Shown here piece after piece: positions 21,541 through 30,979 of a stretch of 64,000 bases of DNA (position 1 is the stretch's first letter; each line of letters begins with the position of its first letter). The notes below the pieces were generated by a model. That model was given only the letters and a program-made list of their open reading frames with translations, made no database searches and had not been told where the DNA came from. A program made the position numbers and the translations under genes. Source of the DNA: Basidiobolus meristosporus CBS 931.73 (taxonomy: Eukaryota > Basidiobolomycota > Basidiobolomycetes > Basidiobolales > Basidiobolaceae); assembly GCA_002104905.1 (NCBI GenBank), contig MCFE01000027.1:124001-188000 (forward strand). The letters run 5' to 3'.

Positions 21541-23521
21541 TGTTGTAAGAATTTGTTTTTCCACCTAAATATTCACCTAACTTAGTCACTTAGATCATAC
21601 TCTTGTATCCTAGAGAATACTGACCAAATTCCTTGTCAGGATTTACTTAGAATATTTTCACCAAAATATCAGGTACCCAGAACATGAAAATTCTCAAGGT
21701 TATTCAAACAGCCGCAAACCTTGCACACATGTTCTTGGGACCTTCCTTAACCTATTATATGTGTTTGTAATGCCAAGACTATGTAAGTGTATAAATACTA
21801 CATTTTCATTCAATATATCATTAAGTGAAAACCACATAATCTACTTGTTCTCCCAATCACTACTAATATCTCCAAGACTCTTACAACAGGTTATGAGCCC
21901 CAAGTTGTCACTCTCTGCAATGTCTAATACTGCTATCACTGGAGCTTTTCCCTCTGCTGAAAAGTTGGATGGATCTAACTATCAAGTGTGGAGGGTGAAG
22001 ATGAAGATGATGCTGCAAGAAAGAGGCCTTTGGGATATTGTCATGGGAGAAGAATGCCCTCCTAAAAACGTGGGAGAGGAAGCCTTAGAGTACCAGAAGA
22101 AAGAACAAAGTGCCTTTAACCGCATTTGCCCTAATGTTAAGGACAAATTGCTAATTCAATACCCAAGAGCAAAAACGGCAAAGAATGCCTGGAAGGCATT
22201 AGAAGACACCTACCAGTCATGTTCAGCAGCTAATAAAATGTATCTGAGACAAAAACTCTTTACTACAAAGATGCCGCCAGAAGAAGAAATGAAAAATCTA
22301 ATTAACAGAATTACCCTGCTGGTAGATGAAATGGAATCTGTGGGCGTACCAACTACTGATGATGGTGTAATAGTTACCATCCTGAAAGCCTTACAGACAA
22401 GTTTCAGGGCCTTGTATCTGCCCTAGAGTCCAGAACTGAAGAATTGACCTTAAATTACATATATGGAAGGCTCCTGGATGAAGAATTAAGAAAATCAAGC
22501 ACCAATAAGAAGAAAGAAGAAAATGCTTTAATAAGCAATGATAACCAACAAAGAAGGTACCCAAGACCTTACAAAGGCAACAGCAACCTGTTTTGTAACT
22601 ACTGCAAAAGGAAAGGACGCACATCAGACCAGTGCTTCAAAAAGAAAGATGGTCAGCAGAAAAAGCCTGAATATGGAAATGCTGCAACAACTGAAGATAG
22701 ACTATTCATATCTGCACTAAATATGACCACAAACAAGGATTCTCAGACATGGTATATTGACTCTGGACCATCTCAACACTTTACGTACCAAAAAGAGCTT
22801 TTTACCCAATATCAAGAAATTCCAATAAGATGGTTTTCATGGGTGACAATAGAACACTTGATGCAGTGGGAGAAGGAACTATCCAAGTCAACCTAAGAAG
22901 CAGTGAAGGAAGCCATACACTGACTTTCAAAGAAGTACTTTATGTACCAGAAATAGCCAAGAACCTACTATCTGTAAGCAAGGCCACTGCAGAAGGAGTC
23001 AGTTTCAGCTTTGACAATTCTGGATGCAAGATCACTGATCAAAATGGTGCCCATATTGCTTTGGATATCAGAGATCAGAATCTATACAAGTTGACTTATA
23101 TTCCATCATATCTGGAAGCCAATATAAGTAACTTAAATGAAGAAACACCAATGCTTTGGCACAGGAGATTTGTGTTGTAAAAATTTGTAATTCCACCTAA
23201 ATATTCACCTAACTTAGTCACTTAGATCATTACCCTTAAATCCTAGAGAATACTGACCAAATTCCTTGTTGGGATTTACTTAGAATATTTTCATCAAAAC
23301 ACCAGGTACCCAGAACATGAAAATTCTCAAAGTTGTCCAAACAGCCCCAAACTTTGCACACATGCTCTTGGGACCTTCCTTAACCTATTCTATGTGTCTG
23401 TAATGCCAAGACCAGGTAAAAGTATAAATACTACTTTTACATTCAATAAATCATTAAGTGAAAACCACATAATCTACTTGTTCTCCAAATCACTTCCAAT
23501 ATCTCCAAGACTCTTACAACA
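21541..23521 (+). mobile_element. internally deleted Ty1/copia element (copy E)
   Basis: The 5' LTR is 21541-21888 (TGTTGTAAG to TTACAACA) and the 3' LTR is 23173-23521. Between them only gag, protease and the start of the pre-integrase domain remain. Coding sequence stops at the tryptophan-histidine-arginine-arginine-phenylalanine point and is directly joined to the next LTR, so integrase, reverse transcriptase and RNase H are lost. Flanks CTTTG (left) and GTTTA (right) do not match. It opposes the orientation of copies F and the full-length element. Confidence 0.8.
21893..23172 (+). pseudogene. truncated gag-protease of copy E, frameshifted
   Basis: Gag starts at ATG 21893 (MSPKLSLSAM) and is open to 22426. 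A frameshift moves reading to 22444-22896 (zinc knuckle CNYCKRKGRTSDQC, with Arg for His in the knuckle's His position), then to 22830-23172 (protease C-terminal part and LWHRRF). The protease motif is altered to DSGPSQH. Not functional. Confidence 0.8.
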
Positions 23522-23522
23522 G

Positions 23523-23852
23523 TTTAACCTTACTATACCATTAGCTTAGTAGCTGTGATCATCTATTGTGTACTATAGAATATCTTAGCTGAATTCCTTT
23601 TTGGGGGTGTATTGGATTAACTTTTCAAAGCATCAGGTGCCCAGGACATGAGAGACCTTATAGCTGTCCTAAGGCCCCCAGACTGTGCACACATGCACTA
23701 AGGACCTTTCCAAATATATTCCTTGTGCTTGTTTTGTCAAGGCAACATAAAAGTACAAATATCACTTTGACACTCAACAGATCACTAATTGGAGACCTCC
23801 TGATCTACTGATTCCCCCAATAACATCCAATATCTCCAAAACTCTTACAACA
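23523..23852 (+). repeat. diverged copia-type LTR
   Basis: Recognisably similar to the copia LTRs in order of motifs (CATCAGGTGCCCAGGACATGA, TGTGCACACATGC, AAAAGTACAAATATCAC, TATCTCCAAAACTCTTACAACA), but far more diverged than the others. Its expected TG start cannot be found next to 23521. Followed by GATTATATATT, a possible decayed primer-binding site. A related older family or an old copy. Confidence 0.6.
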
Positions 23853-24606
23853 GATTATATATTACCCATTTTGTGACATTGAATGCAGAATTGTTCTCAC
23901 ATCTATACAAGGTCCAGGAAAAAGGCATAGGAAGCAAGTTTCCAAAGGTCTTGCAGCCACTTGGGAGGTAGGTCGCATTAACAAGCCTGGGGCCCTTGAG
24001 AGTCAAGAATGACCATTGGCCATTGAATCAGTGAGGGGTCCAATTGATGCAAAGAGTTCTCCCGATTTCAAGCACCGTCAGTTGTTAAACAGCATTCTGA
24101 ATCATCAACAATCCCCCCCCCCAATTCTGCACGAAGTTTTTACGAATCACCAGTGTAAATATATTCCCCCCATACACATACGACCGCAGGGTTGGTTTTG
24201 TCGAGGACAGTTGGATACGTGGAGGCACAAGGCAGCATACCAAGCCACACCTTTGGATGCGAGAAAAACTGGCGATCGGGATGGATTGGTAGGCCATCTG
24301 TATCTGTACCACCTAAGAAAGGTGAATCGGGGAAATCAATACCCTGCACCCGCGAGAATCACCATCGGCCTCCACGCTGATGAGCGGGGTCAGGTACGGT
24401 TGGCCATGGAGCTGGCGCCGAATGGGAGAATGCGATGGTTTTAAGGCGCATTCGTACCGTCGACCACTGAATGCCATGATCCATGAGCGGGTATGGGTGA
24501 CGTTATCATGCTTTCATTTGCTGGTCATGGTTGGATGACGTGCATCTCCACGCAATATATAAGCCGCAACGAGGTGGCGAGGAGTGAGAAGTATACTCAC
24601 CTCATC
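23853..24606. other. boundary region and upstream region of MCR1
   Basis: Transition from AT-rich repeats to GC-richer unique sequence at about 24,000. Frames here (24016-24444 plus, 24085-24312 minus) have no recognisable content. The last 200 bp probably hold the promoter of the reductase gene. Confidence 0.5.
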
Positions 24607-25694
24607 ATGCGTGGAACCACCTTGTTCGCAGCCAAACGTCTTGTCGCCACCAGATTCACCCCAGGTCTTGTCCGGCCTATGTCCACGTACCCTCCGGTGG
24701 CGGCAAACGCTCGTCTCCATCCCATGCTCAAATTCACTAGCTACGCAGTGCCGCTGACCGCTATGGGAGGTAAGTTCCACACGTGTCGATCCTCGGCTAT
24801 CCAAACTAACCTAACGAACCTCCCCCCCCCCCACACACACACACATATATATTTATATCAGTCGCCTACTACCAATACTCCACACTGGTGGAGAACGCAG
24901 GAAGCGAGACGGATGGGGCGAAGAAGGCCCTGGACCCCAAGCAATTCATCGATTTCAAATTGAAGGAAGTTGTGGAGATCAATTACAACACGAAGCGGTT
25001 CCGGTTCGAGCTACCCAAAGACACGGTTCTGGGGATGTCCGTGGCCTCCTGCATTATGACCCAGGCGCCCAAATCGAACGGCTCCGAGGAGATGGTCGTA
25101 CGTCCATACACCCCGACCTCCGACGAGGACGCCCCCGGTTACTTCGACCTGGTGATCAAACGGTACAACGGGGGCCCAATGTCGGAGCACATCCACAGCC
25201 TCAAGCCGGGGGATACCCTCGCGGTGAAGGGGCCATTCGCCAAGTATCCCTACAAGGCCAACACACTCAAGCATGTGGGCATGATTGCCGGCGGTACCGG
25301 CATCACCCCCATGCTACAAGTCTTGAGAAAGATCTTCAAGAACCCCGAGGACCACACCAAGGTGACCCTGATCTTCGCCAACGTCACCGAAGAGGATATC
25401 TTACTGCGCAAGGAACTTGACGAACTCGGCCAGAAGCACAAGGGACAGCTGGACATTCACTACACCCTGGACAAGCCACCCAAGAACTGGACCCAGGAGA
25501 CGGGTCGTGTCGACAAGGAGAAGATCCAGAAGTACATGCCGAAACCGGCCAAGGACACCATGGTGTTCATCTGCGGCCCGGACCAGATGCTCGCGGGTAT
25601 TTCCGGCACCAAGAACCCTGACAAGTCCCAGGGCAAGGTGGGCGGGATCCTGAAGGAACTGGGCTATTCCGAAGACAATGTTTATAAATTCTGA
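24607..25694 (+). CDS. MCR1: mitochondrial NADH-cytochrome b5 reductase
   Basis: Two exons: 24607-24769 and 24862-25694 (GTAAGT...ATCAG intron of 92 nt holding a C/CA tract). Protein about 331 aa. Residues 1-35 form a basic mitochondrial presequence (RGTTLFAAKRLVATRF), then a short hydrophobic segment around SYAVPLTAMGVAYY that would anchor it. The FAD domain has the RPYTPTSDE motif (Arg-x-Tyr-Thr/Ser) and the G(x)LSxHI-like MSEHIHSL; the NADH domain has GMIAGGTGITPMLQV and CGPDQMLAGISG. It transfers electrons from NADH to cytochrome b5 or other acceptors; Mcr1-type enzymes sit at the outer membrane and intermembrane space. The C-terminal LGYSEDNVYKF matches the family end. Coding GC content is higher than in neighbours. 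An AATAAA-like signal lies at about 25724. Confidence 0.95.
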
Positions 25695-26062
25695 TGAGTT
25701 CGCCCCGCCGGTTTTCCGATGAGAAATAAATCGAGTACATATTTATTATCACCCTATAGGGATGCGCTGCCTCAATTCACCACATACTAGCATAGTACGT
25801 TGGGCAAAGGACAATCGACCCGATACGTGAGGTTGGTTTGGGATGGTGAATGAGGGATCAGGGATCAGGGATGGAAGATTCCAGAACTACCTGGTACTAA
25901 AAGGCAAACCAACCGAGTTTTCTGAACACTCTTTCCATGAACTTTTCCATGGCCCAAGAGCATGGGTCAAGCGAACTTGGGAAACGCTGCACCAACAAAT
26001 CTGCTAGTGGCACCGGCTAGCTTGTGGCCCACAGCTAGATATGTTCGTATCATCTCTGGAAG
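25695..26062. other. intergenic between convergent genes
   Basis: Contains AAATAAA at about 25724 as a poly(A) signal for MCR1. A short direct repeat GGGATCA occurs three times near 25852-25872. No gene seen. Confidence 0.5.
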
Positions 26063-26887
26063 TCATTGACGATAGCGCATTTCACGTAATCTTCGAAGGC
26101 GTTGTTGATCCGCATAAGTGAATACTGGCTGACGCTGGTTCGTTTCTTCAGATGGGAGTTGCGGCTTGGGTTTTCTAGGCTGGTTATGTTCCTGGGTTGG
26201 CAGTCGGGGGTCAGGGGTAGGAAGGATAGGAATCTTTTGATGGACATGCTTCCTGTGGGCTTGTGCCAACTGCTTGACATCGTGATGGTCGATGGGAGAC
26301 TTCTTTGTGTGCGCGGGCAACGGCAGGTTTCTGCTTGTCGCCTTCTTCGAGGAGGTTTCCTGTTGTTGTTGACCATGGTGAAATTTAGGCTGGGCCAGGG
26401 GAAGGGTTCCAACCATGGTGAACGGTTCCCTCAAAACCTCGTCCACCTTTTTAAGTAACGCATCCACTTCCCTCTCCTCAGGCGCGTTCAGCTCCAGCTC
26501 ATTGTCCCCCAAGGCGGCGTTGACTTTAGCGAGTAGCACCTGGGTATCATTGTACTCGGATAGGTACCCCTGGCCCCGGTCAGCTTGGGGAAATGGGCGA
26601 CCGGATTCTTCGAGCTCCAGCTCCAAGAGAGGATGGAGCCTTTTCTCTGGTTCAGAATACACCTCCTTGCTACGTTGGTCCCCTCTGGCGGCCACCTTCC
26701 TGCCCGCTGGCTTGGGGTTTGTTTTGATCTTGGGTGTAGCATTAGCCTATGAAAAAACCACCCTGTTCGTCAGTCTAGAAACTTCCGCCAGCTGTGGGCT
26801 ACTTCATACCTGGAGCTGAGCCTGGAGCCAATCCAACTGGCCCTCTAGTCCCTGAAGGGAAGCTTTGCGTTCCTTCGAATGAGCCAT
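26063..26887 (-). CDS. hypothetical basic protein, two exons
   Basis: Exon 1 is 26810-26887 (26 codons, MAHSKERKASLQGLEG), exon 2 is 26063-26746; the GTATGA...CATAG intron keeps phase 0. Product 253 aa. The N-terminus (LEGQLDWLQAQLQ) looks like a short coiled coil. The middle has an acidic leucine-rich segment (HPLLELELEESG and EEREVDALLKKVDEVL), the rest is rich in Lys, Gln, Pro and His and probably disordered, ending in LRRLREMRYRQ. I recognise no family. Intron borders and a long frame support a real gene; function unknown. Confidence 0.6.
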
Positions 26888-27258
26888 GAAAACGGTCAAC
26901 TGCAGAGATAGTGAGGGAAGTCACACCACAAGGAGTGTTTACAACGAGCAGCTCCACCGAGCCAATCAAACGATCACCAAAAACCCGCTCATAAAAACCA
27001 TGTTGGATAAATTTTAATGATTGATGGAGATCACGTGATTCACCGACACCGTAACTTCCCAGGGGGTATCCGCCATGCTTGACCTGAAGCTTGAGGGAGC
27101 CCGGTGGAAAGGGGATGGATTGGTGTTGGGGGGCGTGGTGTAAGCAGAAGGGCACTGCAATATTTACACGAGGGCATATTCTATTTGGTCTATTGTAGTT
27201 AGAGAGTTAAAAATACGGGTGGTTTTAGGGGGAATCTTTAGATAACGATTAGAGTGGC
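26888..27258. other. upstream region of the 253-aa gene
   Basis: A minus-strand frame (26799-27155) covers it but overlaps exon 1 of the downstream gene in another frame and begins without a good context, so I treat it as non-coding. Confidence 0.4.
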
Positions 27259-27480
27259 TTAGTAGACATGGGCTGGGGAGGTTGCACCGACTGGCCAGAG
27301 GGCCTCCACGATCGCGTTCCGGCGTCTAAAAGCGAATTCAGGGATGGTCTTATCTAAAGACATAGTTAACCTTTGCTCGTTGTAGGTATGAACCGGCATA
27401 CAAGAGCCCATGGGACGACTGATGGGGCCGCTGAACAGCACATCCAAGGAGGAAGTCGGGGCGGAGTTATACGAGTTCAT
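27259..27480 (-). CDS. small hypothetical protein, 73 aa
   Basis: Starts with ATG at 27480 (MNSYNSAPTSSLDVLF) and ends AHVY at 27259. It has the segment TIPEFAFRRRNAIVEALW. No signal peptide, membrane segment or known domain is visible. Context: same strand as the 253-aa orphan downstream. It may be a real small gene or the first exon of a larger one. Confidence is low because nothing but the open frame and start supports it. Confidence 0.35.
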   Translation of the reverse strand: MNSYNSAPTSSLDVLFSGPISRPMGSCMPVHTYNEQRLTMSLDKTIPEFAFRRRNAIVEALWPVGATSPAHVY

Positions 27481-27590
27481 CTGAGCTTTGGGGATTTTTA
27501 GGGAATTGGTGGTTTGTCGAACAATGCTACCGGGGGACCACTTTTATCGCTAGCCAGAAGCCAATTTAGGCGGGACTCATGCACCGGCTA

Positions 27591-27645
27591 AAATTCCCAC
27601 CTCATTTAAGGATCGCCGTACAAATTCCCATTTCATTTAAGGATC
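27591..27645. repeat. two direct repeats of 24 bp
   Basis: AAATTCCCACCTCATTTAAG at 27591 and AAATTCCCATTTCATTTAAG at 27622, each followed by GATC, with a period of 31 bp. They lie upstream of the 73-aa frame and could be paired protein-binding sites in a promoter (inference). Confidence 0.6.
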
Positions 27646-28174
27646 TTCACCGAGTGAATGTCGTGGAGATAGGAGACACCGTGAATTGGAGGGGTCCGCG
27701 AAGACCTGTTCACGAGGTACTATGATACCACTTTTGCTTTGTCACATCCAGAGTGTCATGGATAAACAGATCAGTCAGGCAGAACGCCGTCGTGATCCGG
27801 GATCCGCGTCGAGAACATGCGGTCAGCCAATCAACACTCTCATTGTGTTCGAGGATTTCCGCCTCCCTGCGACGTCCCTTTATTGCCGAGGCTGGGATGA
27901 AGAATTATGGGATCGAGGTGCAGGAATATTCGTGACCTGATTCGATCGGTCATCATTTGCTTTGGTGCGATTTTTCACTTGTTCCGGTGGGTGTGGATCA
28001 TACGGTTTATTTATGTACAAAATTATCTGATGCAGGAGAGCGCGTGGATGTGAGTGTATGTGTGCATGCGTGTGTGGGAGTGGGAGTGGATGCGGACTTG
28101 AGTTGGCTATGGATGTGAGTGAGTGCAAGTGAGTGTGCGGGTGCGGGTACGTGGGTGCAAGTGGTGGTTCCAAT
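27646..28174. other. intergenic with GT-rich tract
   Basis: 28040-28160 is a degenerate GTG/TGAGTG tract. Frames at 27686-27940 and 27880-28173 are not convincing as genes. It includes the 3' flank of the PPR gene. Confidence 0.45.
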
Positions 28175-30163
28175 CTAGATGCTAGAGGGCCTTCGAGGTT
28201 TGACTGATTTTGAGGGGAGCTTCTGACGCTGCGACATGACCTCTTTCACTCGGCCGATCTGCTGTTTTAAGGAGGGGCGCTTGGGAAGGTGGCGTATGCT
28301 CTTCATGTAGTTCAGCACTCGTGCGGCCATGAGCGTCTCCTGGTGGCGCAAGAATCCCTCCATCAAGATATAGAATGTGTCGTCGTTGGGACGGAACTGG
28401 GGATCCGAGACCATGTTCTTGAACAGTTGCTTTGCATCGGGAAGGTGCTTGCTGTTGAGATAGCTCTTGGCTACGACGTTGTAAAGGTAGGTGTCCGGAG
28501 ACACTTTGAGATTCAGCATCTGGTGATACACCCATTTGACCCCAAACACATCCTTCGCCTGGGCATATCCCTGGGCCACAATGCTGAAGAGGATATGGTT
28601 CGGACGTACACCGGACTCGATCAACCCTTCGAGGATGTTGCGTGCTGCCTCTACATCTTTGTGGTTCACAAACGCCTTCATAACCACTCCGTGGATGGCT
28701 AGGTCCATCTTGGTGGGGGATTCTTCTAGCTTTGAGTAGAGCTTCATTACTCCGGGGAGATCTTGCCTCTTCATCAACGAGGTCATGAGAAACAGATGGG
28801 TGGCCAGACTGGGCACCAATCCCTCTCGAGACATGGAGTCCAGGAGATCGAGGGCATCTTGAATGGATGACACCGTGGTTGTATTCTTGGTGATGACATT
28901 GAAGGTATCGGTTCTATGCTGTATGTCGGGGATGGTGGAAAGAAGCTCGGAAATGACGAGCTTGTGCTTTTGGTCTTTGCAGTTGAAAAACGCATTGATC
29001 AGGCAATTGAATAGAACAGTGTCGAGTGCGATATTAGAGTCAACAGCTTGTTTCCAGGTGGAGACCGCCTTCTCTAAACGGGCGTTCTTGATGTAGCCGT
29101 GAATCAGGATGGTGTATGTTACAATGTCTGGGGTCTTCCCGTCCAATGTCATCTGTTCCAATGCTCGCTCGGCGGCGGACACATTCTTGCTCTTCATGAA
29201 CCCGTCGATGACGATGTTGTACGTGACTAGGTTGGGCTTGAGCTGAGCAGCCAGCATGTCTAGCCAGACCTCTTGGACCAGTGCGCGTCGACGATTTTTG
29301 AACAGGCCATCGATGATGGTAGAGAACAGCTGAATGTCGGGTGTGACTTCGTGGCGCTTCATCTGACGATAGATCTCCATCGCCTCGTCTATCTGGTTTA
29401 GGTTTGCCAAACCTTTGATATACACGTTGTAGGTGGAGAGGTTTGGTTGCAGTTTGTTGGCGTATATCTCGGCAAAGGTCTTCTCGGCTTCGGCGATTTG
29501 ACCATGCAGTAGGTAACCCTCAATCAAGATGGTGAAGGTGGCGATATCAGGGACAACCCCAGCCTGCCGGAAATCCGCTAGAATTCCCTTCAGCAAGGAA
29601 AAGTCCTGGAGCTTCACTGCAGCATTGAGCGCCACATTATACGCTAGCTTGTCTGTTGGTAATTCAGACGAGGAAAACGTACGAAAGATGTCGACTGTTA
29701 GATGATAACACGAGATGTTGGAGGTAAGTAGCATAAGATCTATGCGGTCAGTGTGGGGGAGTTGTAACTTTGCATCCAAGAGATCCTGCACAACACGAGC
29801 AATATGGTTGGTGAATTGGAATCTGGGGGTTTGTCTTCGAAGCTTGTTGAGCAGGCTTAGATACTCCTTGAGCGATATATTCTTCCGGGAATCAAAATCA
29901 AGCGAAAGGTAGGCCTCGAGAACGCTGGCGATATTTCCATTTGGCAGCATCTTGGGGCCATGTCTCTCGTTAGTACATATGCTCGTCCCAATAGACTTGG
30001 GAGCTACGGTGGTGACAGAAGTTCGCACCCATTGTAAATGTGACAACCGAGTGTTTTGTAAAGCCAAGGCCAAATGGGAAGGGCGACTCCTTGAGGCTTG
30101 GGTGATATGAATATGGCACCAGTTCGCACTAAAGCGCCGTATATAAAACATGACATCGTCCAC
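28175..30163 (-). CDS. mitochondrial pentatricopeptide repeat (PPR) protein
   Basis: Single-exon frame of 662 aa. Residues 1-60 are basic and free of acidic runs after the first two (YIRRFSANWCHIH, SRSRPSHLALAL), consistent with mitochondrial import. From about residue 170 to 640 it consists of tandem 35-residue PPR motifs: for example PDIATFTILIEGYLLHGQ, QPNLSTYNVYIKGLANLNQ, KPNLVTYNIVIDGFMKSK, TPDIVTYTILIHGYIKNARL, RPNHILFSIVAQGYAQAK and SPDTYLYNVVAKSYLNSK. The tail is basic (RQKLPSKSVKPRRP). PPR proteins bind organellar RNA in a sequence-specific way and act in processing, stability or translation; the target here cannot be read. An in-frame Met at residue 5 is an alternative start. Confidence 0.9.
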   Translation of the reverse strand: MDDVMFYIRRFSANWCHIHITQASRSRPSHLALALQNTRLSHLQWVRTSVTTVAPKSIGTSICTNERHGPKMLPNGNIASVLEAYLSLDFDSRKNISLKEYLSLLNKLRRQTPRFQFTNHIARVVQDLLDAKLQLPHTDRIDLMLLTSNISCYHLTVDIFRTFSSSELPTDKLAYNVALNAAVKLQDFSLLKGILADFRQAGVVPDIATFTILIEGYLLHGQIAEAEKTFAEIYANKLQPNLSTYNVYIKGLANLNQIDEAMEIYRQMKRHEVTPDIQLFSTIIDGLFKNRRRALVQEVWLDMLAAQLKPNLVTYNIVIDGFMKSKNVSAAERALEQMTLDGKTPDIVTYTILIHGYIKNARLEKAVSTWKQAVDSNIALDTVLFNCLINAFFNCKDQKHKLVISELLSTIPDIQHRTDTFNVITKNTTTVSSIQDALDLLDSMSREGLVPSLATHLFLMTSLMKRQDLPGVMKLYSKLEESPTKMDLAIHGVVMKAFVNHKDVEAARNILEGLIESGVRPNHILFSIVAQGYAQAKDVFGVKWVYHQMLNLKVSPDTYLYNVVAKSYLNSKHLPDAKQLFKNMVSDPQFRPNDDTFYILMEGFLRHQETLMAARVLNYMKSIRHLPKRPSLKQQIGRVKEVMSQRQKLPSKSVKPRRPSSI

Positions 30164-30384
30164 TGGGTATTTTCCAAATACTCAGTAGTCGTATATTCCT
30201 GTGAATGTCAATACACCGGCTCGCCTCAAAAAAACCACGGCCTTGGTCCAGCGGCCTAATTTTATTAAAATCTTTTCGAGCTGCATGCTCGGAACTATCC
30301 GACAAATGTGAATTTTTTGAAGGAAAATAATATGGGGAGTTGATTACCCCACATATTTACCATTCATTTTACTAAACAAGTGGT

Positions 30385-30788
30385 TTAGCGGAGCACGCTT
30401 AACTTGCGGAATAGCTCCTCTGAATGTCTACGTCCGAATGCCGGGCTGACGGTCAGTAGTAAGCTATCCATGGTTTCGAAGGTAGTCCCCACAGTTGCTT
30501 TCATTTCCACATCTGAGCCTTCTGGGCTGTCCTCGAGCGACCTCACTGCAGCGATCTGAAGAGCTTTATTAGTAAAGAACAGGTGGTTGGGAGGGGGCGA
30601 GTTGGCCTCTCTACCGTAAACCCACGATCAGACAGCTCTATGAGCAACTCCACTTTTTCTAGCAATTCAAACTTCATCACAGCGCTCTCCCCTGTCTTTG
30701 AAACCACTGTGCCTTCTGCCGCTAGGCCGTAGGTGTAATTTTTGGTTGCATCAAGCAGCTCCTCCTCGAGGAACGTTTGGGGGCTCAT
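30385..30788 (-). CDS. GSKIP: GSKIP-domain protein, small
   Basis: Exons 30615-30788 (58 codons) and 30385-30555, joined in phase 0 across a 59-nt GTAGAG...TTCAG intron; product 114 aa. The C-terminal half follows the GSKIP (DUF727) pattern: a beta-strand pair (MKFELLEKVELLIELSDRGF) and then FETMDSLLLTVSPAFGRRHS, equivalent to the conserved SLL-x-x-SP-Ala segment, ending EELFRKLSVLR. In animals GSKIP binds GSK3 and the regulatory subunit of PKA. Here only the domain fold is supported; whether the kinase-binding residues are kept I cannot judge. The same domain occurs in Clu/CLUH proteins, but this protein is free-standing. It shares a 191-bp divergent promoter with OXA1. Confidence 0.7.
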
Positions 30789-30979
30789 TTCGGCCTAGGT
30801 TGCGTTGGCTTGATATAATATTAGTGAATAAATGGCAGAATTCGTTGAATCACCAGTAAATATCCATATTCGTGAGATGCGGAATGTGGCACCCGATATA
30901 GGAGAGGAAATTTTTGTGTGGTAGAGAGTGAAGGTGTTGCTTAGGTTTCGGTCTGTTTCGAGTAATATATCCAGTAACT
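30789..30979. promoter_or_regulatory. divergent promoter between GSKIP-like gene and OXA1
   Basis: Only 191 bp separate the two start codons, so both 5' untranslated regions and promoters must lie here. No clear TATA box is visible. Confidence 0.55.

Noticed and set aside
24016-24444. 142-codon plus-strand frame upstream of MCR1
   Set aside because: No recognisable domain, no good start context, overlaps other frames of similar length; probably chance in GC-richer sequence.
26799-27155. 118-codon minus-strand frame
   Set aside because: Overlaps exon 1 of the 253-aa gene in a different frame and starts without an ATG-like context.
27880-28173. 97-codon minus-strand Pro/His/Ser-rich frame
   Set aside because: Product of the GT-rich simple repeat, not a gene.
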